This document shows, piece after piece, positions 1 through 11,237 of a stretch of 64,000 nucleotides of DNA (the stretch's first letter is position 1; the number at the start of each line of letters is the position of its first letter). This stretch comes from Climacium dendroides. Its lineage: Eukaryota > Streptophyta > Bryopsida > Hypnales > Climaciaceae. The notes beneath the pieces are model-generated. The model saw only the letters and a list, made by a program, of their open reading frames with translations, ran no database searches and was not told the DNA's origin. The DNA lies in assembly GCA_950106755.1 (NCBI GenBank), contig OX467087.1:6514047-6578046 (forward strand), in the 5' to 3' direction. Made by a program: the position numbers and the translations under genes.

Positions 1-542
1 TTTATATTTTTGTTTGGAAGCCATCCGACTTGAAGGGAATTCCCCCTCATCTAGGAGAGCATCACATCGATTTGACGAAAGGATCCATTCCGGTCCGTCA
101 GCAACATTTCTGGCTCAATCCCAAGTATTTGTTAATGGTTGAGGAGGAAATCGACCAGTTATTGGAAGCCGGATTCATCTACCCAGTCAACAACTCCGAG
201 TGGATTTTCCCCATTGTGCTGGTTCCGAAGAAAGTAGGAACGGATGGGAAAATCAAGATCCGGGATTGTCAAAATTTTCGGAAATTGAACGCAACCACAA
301 AGAAGGATTATTTTTGTCTTCCATTCATTGACATCATTTTAGACCATGTGGCCGGGCACGAGTGTTACAGCTTCTTAGATGGATTTTCCAATTACAACCA
401 AGTGTTCATTCAATGGTGCGATCAGTTGAAAACCACGTTCACGATGGAATGGGGAACTTTTGCTTTCACCCGGATGCCATTTGGTTTGTGCAATGCACCC
501 GGAACTTTCCAGAGACTGATGATGGACATTTTCAAGGATTTT
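1..542 (+). pseudogene. Ty3/gypsy pol: reverse transcriptase, N-terminal part
   Basis: Open frame from the window edge encodes the first half of a Ty3/gypsy reverse transcriptase. It reads FVWKPSDLKGIPPHLGEHHI, then the finger motif LNPKYLLMVEEEI, the VPKKVGTDGKIKIRDCQNFR segment, SFLDGFSNYNQV and FAFTRMPFGLCNAPGTFQRL. The gene begins left of the window. It stops at ...MMDIFKDF, where a 3.39-kb element is inserted; the next residues (LQHFIEVFIDD) resume at 3938. Several family-conserved positions are altered (for example C in place of V/C-D at IRDCQNF, and QWCDQ where the family usually has RPEDQ), so this is an old copy. RT would copy the retroelement RNA in cytoplasmic particles; here the gene is split and dead. 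Identification as gypsy RT is firm; the lineage within gypsy is not determined. Confidence 0.93.
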
Positions 543-805
543 TGTGGCAACTCATGTTTTTCATTTTCATTTGTTTACCTTTTTGAGCGAACCGGAAATT
601 AGAAATAGGTATCCGGATTCATCTGGAGAGAAGAATAAAATCCAAAGTTAGTCAAAAAAGGACTTTACGGAACTAATCCGGTTTTAGGAAAAAGCGGAAT
701 AGATTAGATGTATAACCGGATAAGTATTTCCGACCGGAATCTTGCTGACCGGATTAGGGATAACCGGATGTCAAAAACCGGACCGGATATCCAGGGCGTC
801 AGGAC

Positions 806-813
806 TATATAAA
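806..813 (+). promoter_or_regulatory. TATA box of LTR copy A
   Basis: TATATAAA lies about 265 bp into the LTR and about 300 bp before the ATG of the LTR-borne ORF. Its position fits the U3/R border of an LTR, with transcription starting near 835-840. A comparable TATAAAAAG lies at 12537 in copy C. Confidence 0.55.
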
Positions 814-1111
814 GCCTGACCCTGCCCATTTTCAGGTCTCTGAATTTCCACGTGTTGTCCTGATTGAGCGCTTGGCGTTTTCTGTCATTGACCACGGGCA
901 GGAAGAGGGAGTACAAGAGGGTCCGGAAGTGAGAGAGGGGTGTGAGACGGAGAGATTCCCTCCGGGCAGGAGTGGGTGAAACCTTGAGTGAGAGCGGATA
1001 CGTAGGAGTGTGAGCAGGCTAGTAGGTTCGTGTGCAGGCGGAGCGGAACACCTTGGTATCAGCGCTTCCTTGTTAGGACTATAGAGTGAAAAACCGGGTA
1101 GGGCTACCCCC

Positions 1112-2791
1112 ATGCCGCGGTTGAACCGGAAGAGAGGTTCTAGCACTCCGCCCCCGAGTGAAGTTAAGCTTAGAAAAGTAGTTCCGGTCATGCCGACCAA
1201 GGAACCGGAACAAGGAGAGCTCAGAGAGGATTTGTCATTGATGGGTTGTCAAGGGTTAGCTTTGAAACCTTGGGGTTTCAAAGACGAGAGGATGGTTAGA
1301 GAAATCCTGAGTGGCGTATCGAATCAGTTCGATAACACCCTGAGAGGGAATCCGGTCCAATGGACTGAGGCTTTGTGGCGAAACGTATACGGGTTCCGGC
1401 CAGGAGGACTCGGATTGGCCAACCGGAAGGACGATTTCGTCCAGGGCAAGTTTGGAAGCGTAGTGAACCCGAAGGATGGCTACGCGGTCGAAGACTGCCT
1501 CGATGATCGGGAGCGACGCTTGCTCCAGTTCCTGGTTCCGGTTTTGCATCCGGAAAAGCCTACCAGGGTGACTATCACCTTGGCCAATACTATTTTCGAA
1601 GCGCTGAGCGGGAACCGGAAAGTAGACTGGGGCCGGATCTTCTTTGATCTGGTATCCCAACTTACTACACGAGTGGGGAAAAGTAGGGCTACCCCACTGT
1701 GCCCTTACGTTTACCACCTCTATCAGCAACAGGAGCTGCTGACGGAAGTGGAGTTGAAGGTATGGAAGGCCCAAGAGCGGACCATGAAGTACGGAGAATC
1801 CGAATCTGATCAAGAAGCGGATTCCGGAAACGAAACCGAGGAGGAGGAAGAAGAAGAAGAAGAGGAAGAGGAGGAACCGTACATTCCCGCCAAGAGACAG
1901 AAGACCACACCAGTTGGAAATCGAGGGACGCCCTCGAGACATCCGCGGCCGCATAGGAGTGAGACTCCAACCGGACCGGATGTGGCATCCGGATCCGGAA
2001 CCACCGATCCGTTCGACGAGTTGGTTGGGATCCTCTGTGGAATCCGGGCGGATTGGGAAGTTAAGAAGCGGACGCTCGGAGAGATCGCGCAGTTAATCGG
2101 AGCGGAACCGGACAGCCAGTTGCCACAGAAGGTGGCTAAGTGTGTGATCAATCCGGAAGAGTTCCGGAAGTTGAAGGAGGACGGCAAGCGGCAGCAAGAT
2201 GAGGTGGACACCCTCAAGGCCGAGCTATTCGCGTTACTTGAGAACGCCAACGCGACAAAGGAGATGGCAGAGGAGACGAAGAAGTTGGCCGCAGAAGTGA
2301 AGGACGTGCTTGGAGGACCCGGAGCAGTAGTCACCAAGGCACGCCTGTTTGAAGAAGAGGTGCACAAGGACAAGAAGATATCCGGAACTAGGGTGGTGCA
2401 CATCCTCACGGATTTTGAGGAGCAGATAGAGAAGCTCCTATCCAAAGCACGGGAGTCGGCGGACCGGATCGTGGAGAGCAGCCAAAGATTAACGGAGATT
2501 CCGATCCGACTCTCTGAGATTTCACTTCCAGACTTGTTTCCGGATGATGCTGCTCAGGAGCCTGGAAAGGACAAGACGCCTCAGTCAAGCAGGGCAAAGA
2601 AGGATACGCCCTCGACCGGACATCAGCCGATAGATTTGGACTCTCCGGAAGCTGAGGAAGAACATCCGGTTCTACCTACGGATGGGGAACGGAACCGGAA
2701 TCTGACAGAGGTCTTTGAGCAATTGGAGAGACCTGATGAGAGTCCAACCATTGGATCCCGAGTGTATGAAACAGAACAGGAAGGATTGTAA
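1112..2791 (+). CDS. LTR-borne 559-aa protein, plant-transposon-domain-like plus coiled coil
   Basis: Uninterrupted 559-codon frame inside LTR copy A. The N-terminal ~210 residues are conserved with the broken copies B, C and D: an acidic start, LREDLSLMGCQGLALKPWG, then VPVLHPEKPTRVTITLANTI (about residues 142-161), GNRKVDWG (about 168-175) and CPYVYHLYQQQELL (about 197-210). This arrangement recalls the 'putative plant transposon protein' domain found beside gypsy elements in seed plants (NP-x-x-HPTK, later a Leu/Pro-rich helix), but that match is from memory and unverified. An acidic run of about 14 Glu follows (243-256), then a basic Pro-rich linker and a long Glu/Lys/Ala-rich helical region (about 310-460) likely to form a coiled coil, with KARLFEEEV conserved in all copies. 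The ATG is the first after the TATA region. Function unknown; it might act as an accessory Gag-like or nucleic-acid-binding protein. Confidence 0.75.
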   Translation: MPRLNRKRGSSTPPPSEVKLRKVVPVMPTKEPEQGELREDLSLMGCQGLALKPWGFKDERMVREILSGVSNQFDNTLRGNPVQWTEALWRNVYGFRPGGLGLANRKDDFVQGKFGSVVNPKDGYAVEDCLDDRERRLLQFLVPVLHPEKPTRVTITLANTIFEALSGNRKVDWGRIFFDLVSQLTTRVGKSRATPLCPYVYHLYQQQELLTEVELKVWKAQERTMKYGESESDQEADSGNETEEEEEEEEEEEEEPYIPAKRQKTTPVGNRGTPSRHPRPHRSETPTGPDVASGSGTTDPFDELVGILCGIRADWEVKKRTLGEIAQLIGAEPDSQLPQKVAKCVINPEEFRKLKEDGKRQQDEVDTLKAELFALLENANATKEMAEETKKLAAEVKDVLGGPGAVVTKARLFEEEVHKDKKISGTRVVHILTDFEEQIEKLLSKARESADRIVESSQRLTEIPIRLSEISLPDLFPDDAAQEPGKDKTPQSSRAKKDTPSTGHQPIDLDSPEAEEEHPVLPTDGERNRNLTEVFEQLERPDESPTIGSRVYETEQEGL

Positions 2792-3932
2792 AAATAGGAT
2801 TTGTAACTAGGAACCGGAATAGAATCCGGTTAGGATAAGGTAGGAGCGGATTGTCAGTGCCTTCAGAGGCGGAAATCGTGTATTCACTTTTTGCTTTTTG
2901 GTTTTGTATATAAGACAGTCTCTGAGCTGGAGACTGGGAGAGTTCTTTTGGCATTTCCTTGTGTACCGTCTATTGACTTTTGTTTTGTGTATTCCTCCCG
3001 AGTGTTGGCAAGAATGTACAATGTTGAAGTAAGGGGTATGCGCGGATGTGTGGATAGAGTTCTCCCTTTGATGCAAGTTTCCGGTCCTAAGTACATATGA
3101 GTAGGTTACTAAGAGCTAGGAGTGGATTCCAGTGCCTCAGCATCTGTAGAAGTTTAGTAGTCCGGGTAAGGAAGCCGTTGATTAGGCTAGGCGGATAGGG
3201 AGGGATTCCTTAGCTGCGCTAGAACTCCTGGGTGGGAAATCCGGTCGAGTGTCCTGACTCCTGTGAGGTCTTGCCCCCGTTATGGGTAAAACGGAAGAAC
3301 TTCTGTAGTTGTTGGAACGGACGGGTGCACTTGTAGCCACCGAAACTTGTACAGAACGGATAAACATCAAAGTCGTTGTAGTATGAGAGGATCGTACAGG
3401 GGGTCTTTGTGTGACCTGTGATCCGGATTACTATTTGGATCACTGTGAAGGATCAAACCGGATCCGGATTAGAGTGAGAGAATAGGAAGATAGGAAGTGG
3501 GTCTTCAGCCACTATAAGTCACGGAAGGAGTGGTGGGCCTACCACTTTCAAAAGCAAGCGGCGAACCCTCTGATGGTAAAACAGAGGTAAAACTAAACCA
3601 GAGTTAGAAAGACGGATCGGAACGGATCCGCTCCGTAGATACCTAGGACCGGAAGTAGAATGGTCTAGAATCAAGAGTTGATCAGATAACGGGAAATTAG
3701 TAAAACCGGAAATAGGATACAGTCCGGTCCTAGTTTTCCGGTTGGGGTTTTGATATTCCGGTTTTCCGAGGTACAACCGGAAAGTAGAGTTGAAGAGTTT
3801 TTGGGTTTATCCCCTTAATAGAGTTAGCTACTTCACAGAATCTTGCGGGTTCGATCCTTAGGGTCATTTTGTTATACTCTAGAGTGATTTTTGAGGGTAT
3901 AACAGGGAATTTACTTACTCTGTGCTACGACA

Positions 3933-5041
3933 ATTTTCTCCAACATTTCATTGAGGTATTTATAGATGATTCTGCCGTTTTCAACGACCAGGAAAGTCAT
4001 CTCGAGTGTTTGCAAAAGACATTTCAAAGGTGTCGAGAGACTAACTTGAAATTACACCTCGAAAAATGTTTTTTTGGAATGAGCTCCGGAATTTTGCTTG
4101 GGCACGTAGTGAGCCAATTTGGATTGCAAGTGGACTTGGAGAAGGTGAGGGTGGTTCTATCCCTGCCGCCTCCAACGAACGTAAGGGAGATCCATGGGGT
4201 TCTTGAATGCGTGGGTTACTATCGCCGATTCATCGCCGGATACGCCAAGAGGGCTCCCCCTCTTATGGAACTTCTCAAGAAGGATACATAATTCATATGG
4301 ATCGAAAAGCGACAGCAAGTCTTTAAAGACCTTAAGACTCAACTTGTTAATGCTTTGATTCTTTCCATACCGGATTGGATAAAAGAGTTCCATGTCACCA
4401 TCGATGGCATCTGGTTGGTGTTTGGGATCTATTTTGTGGCAGTTTGACATGGACAAGTGTGAGAATCCGGTTTACTATGCAAGTAGGCAAATGAACTTGG
4501 TGGAACAAAATTACACAACTACGGAACGAGAGACATTGGCAATGGTATATTCTTGTAAGAAGTTCCAGTATTATTTGCTGGAGTACAAGGTAATTTTTCA
4601 CACAGATCATGACTCTCTGAAATACCTTGTAAACAAACTGGATTTGTCAAGCCGGATTGCTAGATGGATTTTGCTTTTACAAGAATTTAACTACGAAGTT
4701 GTAGTAAAACTTGGAAAGGCAAATTCAAATGCAGATTATCTCTAAAGGCAAAGAGGGTAGGAATCCATAGCAGATATTTTCGTAGAGTTTCCAGATGAAT
4801 TTTCGAATCCTCTAGAGATTTTGGTTGTGAAAGAAATTCCAGATTCTCTTTTGGTAGAAGTCTTTTACCTTAGTAACGAGTCTATTTCCGAGTTTCAAGA
4901 TATCATAGTTTATATAGTGGAGTTTAGATATCCAGAATAGATGGATCAAGTGGAAAAATAAATCTTCTAAAGAAAAGTAGCTCCTTACACCTTGATTAGG
5001 GTAGTCCTTTTTAAGTTAGGAGTAATGACATTCTTAGGCGA
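3933..5041 (+). pseudogene. Ty3/gypsy pol: RT C-terminal part, RNase H and linker
   Basis: Continuation of the pol gene after insertion A. The RT catalytic box is EVFIDDSAVFN, followed by the thumb (NLKLHLEKCFFG, LGHVVSQFGLQVDLEKVRVV, YYRRFIAGYAKRAPPLMELL). RNase H follows after a stop at about 4289 and a frame change near 4446: PVYYASRQMNLVEQNYTTTE, ETLAMVY, FHTDHDSLKYLVN, RWILLLQEFNYEV and GKANSNADYL. A short linker leads to the integrase start (YTLIRVVLFKLGVMTFLGD) at 5041, where a second solo LTR is inserted. In-frame stops at TAG/TAA codons and one frameshift show it is dead. Tryptophan and glutamine codons turned into stops (for example near 4938 and 4960) fit G-to-A or C-to-T decay. 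Confidence 0.9.
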
Positions 5042-6334
5042 TGTCACACCCCTATCTAGTTGGGGTGCCCAATGAACCTTAGTGCGCAAGGGGGGGACCT
5101 TGGGAGTGACTTCCCAAGCCTTGCAATAGACTAGGTAGGGAGAATGGAGAGACTCCCGATCAAACAAGGCGCCCTGGCGCCCTGGTTTTGAAGAGGCCAT
5201 GAGAGTGTCATACATTCTTGGAAAGCTCTTGACAATACGCTTCTAATGGCGCAAAGAACGCGCAATTTGGAATTGTGAGCTAAACGTTATGGCCGCTCAA
5301 AGTTAACTAGGTCTTAGTGGTGCCGGAACACTTGAGGTCTAGGTGTGAGGGGTTCCCAATGAATCCCACAAGAAAGTATGGCATGTGGCATATCATTGAA
5401 AAGCTATGAACACAAGGAACCTAGAATGACAAGAATTACGAGGTTATAAGACATGAGTCAAGAATTATGGCCAAAGGAAGAGCCGTGGTGAAGACGTGAC
5501 GCCTCCCCCGGTGCATCCGAATCTTTAGAGGGCCATAACTTTGTGAGAACTTGTCCAAATGGGACGAGTGAGAAGTCCATCGGCATCTATTCATTGTGTA
5601 GATGTCTAAAATGGTCTTGCATGTTGGATTTGGAGCTCTACATGCAAAGTTACGCCGGTTGGAAGTTCAGGAGTCCAAACGGTGACGTAACTTGGCGATT
5701 TGGGTTGGAAGTGGGTGGTCTTCTACAACCCAAGGTTATCCAAGGACTCCCTTCGACCTAGAACAGGGGGGTCTGCTGAAAACCACAGAGAGTACTATAG
5801 GAGGGGTTGGTCTCCCTTCTCACTCCCTCTTGAAGCCTTGGTGAGTCCTGGTGACTCATGATTGGTGGTGGTGACTTCACCACCACTTCAAGGCACCATG
5901 GGACACTTGTGTGTGTCCCGTGGCATCGATTGGGTGGAGTCCCACTCCTTGCTAGGTATCCTTGGATGTGTCTCGAGTTGTGAGCGCCGGTTACCTCTAG
6001 TGGATGAGTAGCAAATGCAAAATGGACTAGTATGGAGTAGTGTGACACGCAAGGGCGGTTAGGACCATGGTGAGTAGTGCCACCATGGGTCCTTGCATAT
6101 TAAGGTGGAAGTTCCGCCCCATGTTACTAAGTGACATGCCCGGTGTCACGATGGGAGTGTGTGTTAGTAGTCCAGATGACTGGAACTTGGCAAATGAGTT
6201 GAAAATGGGAACTAACACTGTGGGTGCTTGGCATGTACAGTGTTAGGTAGTTGGTGACCAAGTGATGCTGTAAGTAGGTTGGAGTGAACCTAGTAAGTTG
6301 CTGGAAGCTGTTAGGTGTCATTTGGATTGCGACA
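5042..6334 (+). mobile_element. 1.29-kb solo LTR inserted in the integrase region
   Basis: Starts TGTCACACCCCTATCT and ends GGATTGCGACA, with flanks GGCGA (5037-5041) and AGCGA (6335-6339), a 5-bp duplication with one change. Removing it rejoins the integrase frame ...FLGD/VWNL. An inverted second copy of almost the same length lies at 54939-56232. It has no pol or gag and is unlike the CCGGA-rich LTRs, so it belongs to a different family. Short ORFs inside are not conserved as coding between the two copies. Confidence 0.85.
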
Positions 6335-6961
6335 AGCGATGTCTGGAACCTCCGGATCAGAAAAAGGTCATCCGGGTACTTCATGTTAGAAGCTCAGGAG
6401 GGCACTTTACTTTTATAAGTACAATAAATCGGATCCAGTCAACCGGATACTGGTAGCCATATCTACATCGAGATGTGAGTAATTTTGTTCGGAGTTGCGA
6501 TCAGTGTCAACGGACAGGAGCACCATCCTTTTAGAACCACTGGCCGGTCACTCCTATCATTCCTTTAGTACCATTTGAGAAGTGGGAAATAGATTTCATT
6601 GGACCCATTTTTCTTATCAGTGTGAGAAAAAAGAGGTACATTATCCTAGCCTCTAATTACGCGACCAAGTAGATAGAGGCCAAAGTGACACGGAAGAATG
6701 ATGTCAAGACTTCTGCAACCTTTTTGTTTGAAGAAATTCTCATGGGATTTGGCCACCCACTAGAGGTGGTTAGTGACTAGGGAACTCATTTCTTCAATGA
6801 TGTCATTGCTGATTTAACCAACAAGTATCTTATTAAGCACCGGAAGACAACTTCCTATAATCCAAAGGCAAACGGATTGACGAAGCGGGCAAACGGAATC
6901 ATTGGCAAAATCTTGAACAAGATGGTTTTTGCTAACAAAACAGATTGGGACCGAAACTTAT
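6335..6961 (+). pseudogene. Ty3/gypsy pol: integrase, degenerate
   Basis: Resumes directly after the 1.29-kb LTR. The HHCC zinc finger is visible around 6385-6520 (GHFTF..., then SCDQCQRTGAPS-like) with frame disturbances. The core begins with PFEKWEIDFIGPIF (first catalytic Asp). The second Asp is followed by a stop (VVSD*GTHFFNDVI, near 6777). In the third motif the usual Glu of LTERANG is Lys (LTKRANGIIGKILNKM), so the DDE triad is lost. The frame ends at ANKTDWDRNL, where it meets the antisense LTR copy D without LTR termini, a truncating junction. Integrase would insert the element's cDNA; this copy cannot. Confidence 0.88.
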
Positions 6962-7081
6962 AATGTTTGGGTGGGAGAGAAAAGAGAAGGGTCTACCGGA
7001 TTTGGCTCTACGAGTGCCAAACGCGCCGCCAATTCTCGCATCTCTGCTTGTGAAGCGTCCATCCTCCTCGCCTACTCTAGT
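6962..7081 (-). mobile_element. Antisense LTR copy D, distal fragment
   Basis: Read on the minus strand, this 120-bp piece encodes ARRMDASQAEMREL and VEPNPVDPSLFSPTQTL. These match the C-terminal coding part of copy C (QARQMDASRAKMREMMEY, ESDPVTPSSPSAQTL). It is the continuation of the fragment ending at 11238, split by insertion of copy B. Its outer edge at 6961/6962 abuts integrase and lacks an LTR terminus, so copy D is truncated by more than 1 kb at its 3' side. Confidence 0.75.
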
Positions 7082-7676
7082 TGTGGGAGCACGGGAATTC
7101 AGTCTTTAGGTTTAGAAAGGAAATAAAGGGATTAGAGCTCCTTACTCTCTATTTTTTTCGTTTTCTTTAGAAAAGTAGACTGTAAGTAGTTAGGAACCGG
7201 ATACTGGAATAGGGTTACTTTAAAATAGATAATAGTGTTAACAAAAGTAACCGGAAACCAAAAACCAAAAACTCGGAAACGGCATAGTTAGGTCAAGAGT
7301 AAGTCAGAGTGAGTTTTATCAGAAACCGGAAACCAAAAGAAAATAAAAGACCGGAGACCGGAAACGGATGGTAGGCAATCCAAACATAACGGGTGCCTAC
7401 CTAGTTCTAGACCACACTCGAGAGCAGGTCTATTTTTCGGGAAATGGTCACTGGTAACGGTCCCGGGTGAATGAAGCCCTAGAAAGTTAAAATAGAAGGG
7501 GCAGGTGGTTGAAACCTCCTTATTCTGGGAAGCTGCCTTAAGAAGAACTGGTGAGGAGCATCTACGGTGTCTTTATAGGTCAGCCGAAGGAAGAGTTACG
7601 GGCTCATATATTCTAGTTTACGGTCCAGATTAAGGAAAGACGGGTCTCAAAAGGAGAGCACGCTTACAAGTTCACG

Positions 7677-9760
7677 ATGGTGAGAGGAGAGGTAGCTATA
7701 TCCTTATACATGGTGAAGTCGATAGTACCGGCTGATTCAAGAGAGAAAGCGGAGCTAGAAGAAGACCTCCGAGAGATGGGGTGTGAAGGCTTTCTAGCTC
7801 GGCCGTGGAATTTGAAGGACGAAGAGATTGTGAGGGAGGTAATCAACGCACCATTGAAGAAATGGAAGGGGACGTCGAGGAGCCGACCCGAGGACTGGAC
7901 TCCAACACTATGGTGGAAGACATACGATTTCAAGAAGACGGACAAGGGACTGGCTTCCCAAACAGACCGCTTCTTTGTTGGTAAGTTCCAGAATCCTCCA
8001 ACAAAGAAGGATGGCTTCCCTGTAGCAGAATGCATAAATGTTAGGGAGAAAAGATTAATGAAGTATCTTGCAGCCATCCTTAGTCCAAAGCGGCCAAACA
8101 GAATTACGGTTACCCTAACGAGCACTATTTTTGGAGCACTGTCGGGTGATCGGAAAGTAGATTGGGGAGTAGTGGTGAAAGATCAAATAAAGAGGTTGGT
8201 AGGAGGCATAGGGAAGTCTAAACCTTCCCCTATAACCCCTTTCCTCTACCACTTGTACCAAGCACATGGCTGGCTTACGAATAGAGAGTTAGATTCATAC
8301 GATACAACCAAAGCCATGTCAGAATTCGAAATAGAAGACCCGGATGAGGAAGCCGGGCAGGAAGAAGAAGATTCAGAGGTGGATACTATACCGGTCGAGG
8401 AAACTAAGTCACAGTGGAGGAGGCAAGACCGGAAAGACAAGGATCCAGAAATAAGAGAGGGTAGTAAGGATGTCGATCCGGTCTGAAACCAGGATCCCCT
8501 GGGTCGGATTGTGAAGGAACTCAGTGAGTTCCGGGTCCGGTACTAGAAAAATCAAGAGACAATTCAAGAGCTATGCCAACTGTTGAAGATTAGTTAGCCG
8601 TAGCAACTTGTTTCCCAACTAGACCGGAAGATGAAAGAGGTAGTGAAAAGAGAGTTGAGCGAAGCCACGCGTAAGGTGGACCAGCTAACGAAAGAGTGGA
8701 GGAGAAGAGAGAAGAACTGTACCAACATAAGAGGTTCACCAAAACAGCTTCAAATAATCTTCAGGCAATCCGGAAGTTCATTGGCAATCCGGGCGAAGTC
8801 ATCAACAAAGCAATGCTATTTGACGAAAAGGTGATGGAGACCGGAAAGCAGATTCCAGCCAACCTAATGATGGCCCTAGTGTCCTACCACCGCAAGATGA
8901 AGGCAATAGTAAAGTCACTACGCGAGGTGATGAAGGAGGTAGAAGAATGAAGAGAGCGAGAGCAAGAACCGGAAACGGAGACGGAACTCGCACTAGCACC
9001 CCTTCCGATACCCGCAGAAGAAGTTCAGGCGAAGGACAAGGTGGAGGACGTACCAAGCTCTTCCATTTAGTCGGAGCCTAAGGGAGAAATGACTTCCCTA
9101 CTGGAAGAAGTAATGGACATTGCTCTCAATGCAGCAAAAGTAGTGAAGGCTGCTGAAGAAGAGAAGACCGGAGAAATAAAGACAATAGACGAGGCGAAGG
9201 AAACATCGGAGGAGGTGAAGGCCGTAGATGAAGAAAAGACGAAATTTGGACCGAAACTATCCGAGAAGAAGAACGTGCCCAAACTAGGGCTGAGCAATAA
9301 GTTTATCGACCTAAGTAAATTATCTCCAGTCTCTCCAACCCTTCCCGCAAAGACGGAAAAGGTATTTCCTTCCACCCCACTCAAGTTAACTTTGGGAAGT
9401 GAATCTAGGTCGAGGGAGGAAAGGAAGACTGGATCTCAAGGGTAAGGATCCAAAAAGGGTGGAACAATTGAGGAAACCACTCCTTAGAGTACTAGGGCCA
9501 ATGTTCCGCCCACACCAAACACGCAGAAGAAGAAGCCTCCAATTATGTCAGTACAGAAGAAGAGACCGATTCCAGAGGATGATGACGAGGAGGAAGAAAA
9601 AGAAAAAGAAAAAGACGAGGATGAAGAATCCGGGACTGAGGAAGACTCGAAGCCGTATTCTGATCCGAATCAAGCACTGGCAGAGACTCGGGCAACCAAA
9701 GCTGCAGCAACCAAGAAGAAGAAGAAGCTCGCTGCCCGGGGTAAGGTACGCTAGGGACAT
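7677..9760 (+). pseudogene. LTR-ORF of copy B, broken
   Basis: The first 269 codons are open (7677-8486) and collinear with the copy A protein: LREMGCEGFLARPWNLKDEE against LSLMGCQGLALKPWGFKDER, GALSGDRKVDWG against EALSGNRKVDWG, and FLYHLYQAHGWL against YVYHLYQQQELL. After a TGA at 8484 the homology continues in pieces: VINKAMLFDEKV near 8800 (copy A KARLFEEEV), a Glu/Lys/Ala-rich helix at 9089-9442 and an acidic tail with poly-Glu and poly-Lys at 9545-9754. The C-terminal part is longer than in copy A. Several stops and frameshifts make it non-functional as one protein. An upstream ATG near 7675 is assumed from alignment. Confidence 0.7.
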
Positions 9761-9776
9761 AAGACCGGAACCGTAA

Positions 9777-11237
9777 AGAAGTCGGCCGCGAAGAAGTTAA
9801 GAACTTAGGAAGTTACTTAGGGTAAATTTCTGAGGATAGGGTGGTGAAAGTCTAAAGTTTTGGAATAAGTTGTACATAATTAGGAAGTTTACTTTTTGAG
9901 TGATATGGCCACTAGCAATTGGAAAGTAATCCGGTCCATAATTATAGGATCTGAGATCCACTTTTAGCGGAAGTAGTGGGAGTTTAAGTGAAAGTCAACA
10001 AGGCTTGAAAATAGTAAGGGAATGAAACGTGTTTGGCCTTGATTGGCTGGAGGGTTACTTTTAGGTTAGGATTTTGAGGGAGTAGTTTAGTATTTAAATC
10101 CGGAACTTGTTTGGTCCCAATGTGCATCTTTATTTTATTTTCTTATATTCATGAATACCTGAGGGTTCACTCTTGGAGTGATTGAAACAAATCATAGTTG
10201 TGTGTACTTGACACTTGTCCGTGTTTTGGAAGTCCAGGCTGGAAAGTGAGTGTAAGTGGATACAAGGTGTGTCCGGATGCTGAGTTTATCCGGTCCAGTA
10301 TTGGGTTAGTGTGTGTGGATAGAGGCAAAAGGGATCTCTAGTGTGGGCTAGGAATGGACTTGTGAGAAGTACGGAGGAGGGATACCTCCAAAAGAAGTAA
10401 GGGTTAGCAAGCCTCCACAGCGCTCGTTTCCCTTTATTGTCCCCGCTAGTTCAGACCGGATTTAGAACTAACTTAGTAGGCTGTCGTTGTAGCATTGGTT
10501 AGGAGGAATTAGATCGGCTTGCGTGACCTGTTGGACAGGACTGCATTTCCTTTCTAATTGTGAGGACGGTCTGTTTCTCATTTGTAGAATTTGAAAGTTT
10601 ATTTTTGAAAGTTTGATCACATAGTGAAACTTCTGACACTTTAGAATCGGAGGGTAGGAGTTAAGCTTTCTTCCTAAATCCCAACTAGCAGATCCCTCTT
10701 TGTTCAGAGGTTAAACTCGACATGGTTACAAGTAGAGATCTGGACCGGATGTGAATACTAGAAGTTAAGGTTAGATCTGTGGAAACGCGGATCCCAGTTA
10801 TGGTCTGTAAAATATAAATACGGAATACTACTTGAGGTATGTGAATAGAAGTGTTGGGAGAGTTGCGGGGTAGTGTAAAGATGTGGAGTAGGAAACCAAC
10901 CAGTTAGAGAGTCTGTGTGATAAACAAATGGGTGTTAAACCAGATTAGATTTGGTCAGTATTGTTAGATCGGGAAAATCCGGTCTAACGTGTATTAGTAA
11001 TTGTTGGATCGGAGGGATTCGGTCGTGTTTGTCCAAGAAAACAAGGAGACCAAGGGGAAGTTTCGATCTATTGTTTTGCTTGGAGTTTTGTGTTTCGTGA
11101 CCATCACTCTATCATTTTCCGGTAATTGTGAATCTAGGAATTCAATCTTCGTGGGAACGATACTCAAGTCACTTTAAGGCCTCTTTTAAAAAATATTGAG
11201 CCTTAGAGAGGGATTTTTGTTTTCCTGTGCTACGACA
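9777..11237 (+). other. 3' part of LTR copy B, non-coding
   Basis: About 1.46 kb with no coding frame I can support. It has scattered CCGGA/TCCGG words and ends with a stretch ('GTGGGAACGAT...') resembling the ends of copies A and C before the TG...CA terminus. It probably corresponds to the R/U5 part of the LTR. Confidence 0.5.

Larger units (their letters stand above)
543..3932 (+). mobile_element. Large solo LTR (copy A) carrying its own ORF
   Basis: A 3390-bp insertion that splits the RT frame exactly. It starts TGTGGCAACTC, ends TGTGCTACGACA, and is flanked by a perfect 5-bp target duplication ATTTT (538-542 and 3933-3937). TG...CA ends and a 5-bp duplication are the hallmark of LTR integration. 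No second copy of either terminus is seen inside, and no primer-binding site or pol is present, so it reads as a solo LTR left by recombination. It contains a TATA box near 806, a 559-aa ORF and about 1.1 kb of 3' sequence. CCGGA/TCCGG words occur throughout, also outside the ORF. Copies B, C and D in this window share the layout. An alternative is a non-autonomous element with very short or diverged LTRs. Confidence 0.85.
7082..11237 (+). mobile_element. Large solo LTR (copy B) with decayed ORF
   Basis: A 4156-bp insertion into the antisense copy D. It begins TGTGGGAGCACGGG and ends CCTGTGCTACGACA, the same 3' end as copy A. Flanks are CTAGT (7077-7081) and CCAGT (11238-11242), a 5-bp duplication with one transition. 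It contains a decayed LTR-ORF (7677-9760) and about 1.5 kb of 3' sequence. A TATA-like TTTATAGG lies near 7572. CCGGA words are frequent but fewer than in copy A. Confidence 0.78.

Noticed and set aside
1256..2445. Long antisense frames opposite the LTR-ORF (up to 232 codons)
   Set aside because: Shadows of the strongly biased GAG/GAA-rich coding strand; rich in Ser/Phe/Leu with no family features.
5042..6334. Small frames within the 1.29-kb LTR (for example SRHIQG...TPPNRCHGTHTSVPWCLE)
   Set aside because: Present in both LTR copies but broken by different stops and without any known domain; treated as non-coding LTR.
6929..7126. Plus-strand frame continuing the integrase
   Set aside because: After 6961 the sequence is the antisense of the LTR-ORF tail, so the plus-strand frame is artefactual.
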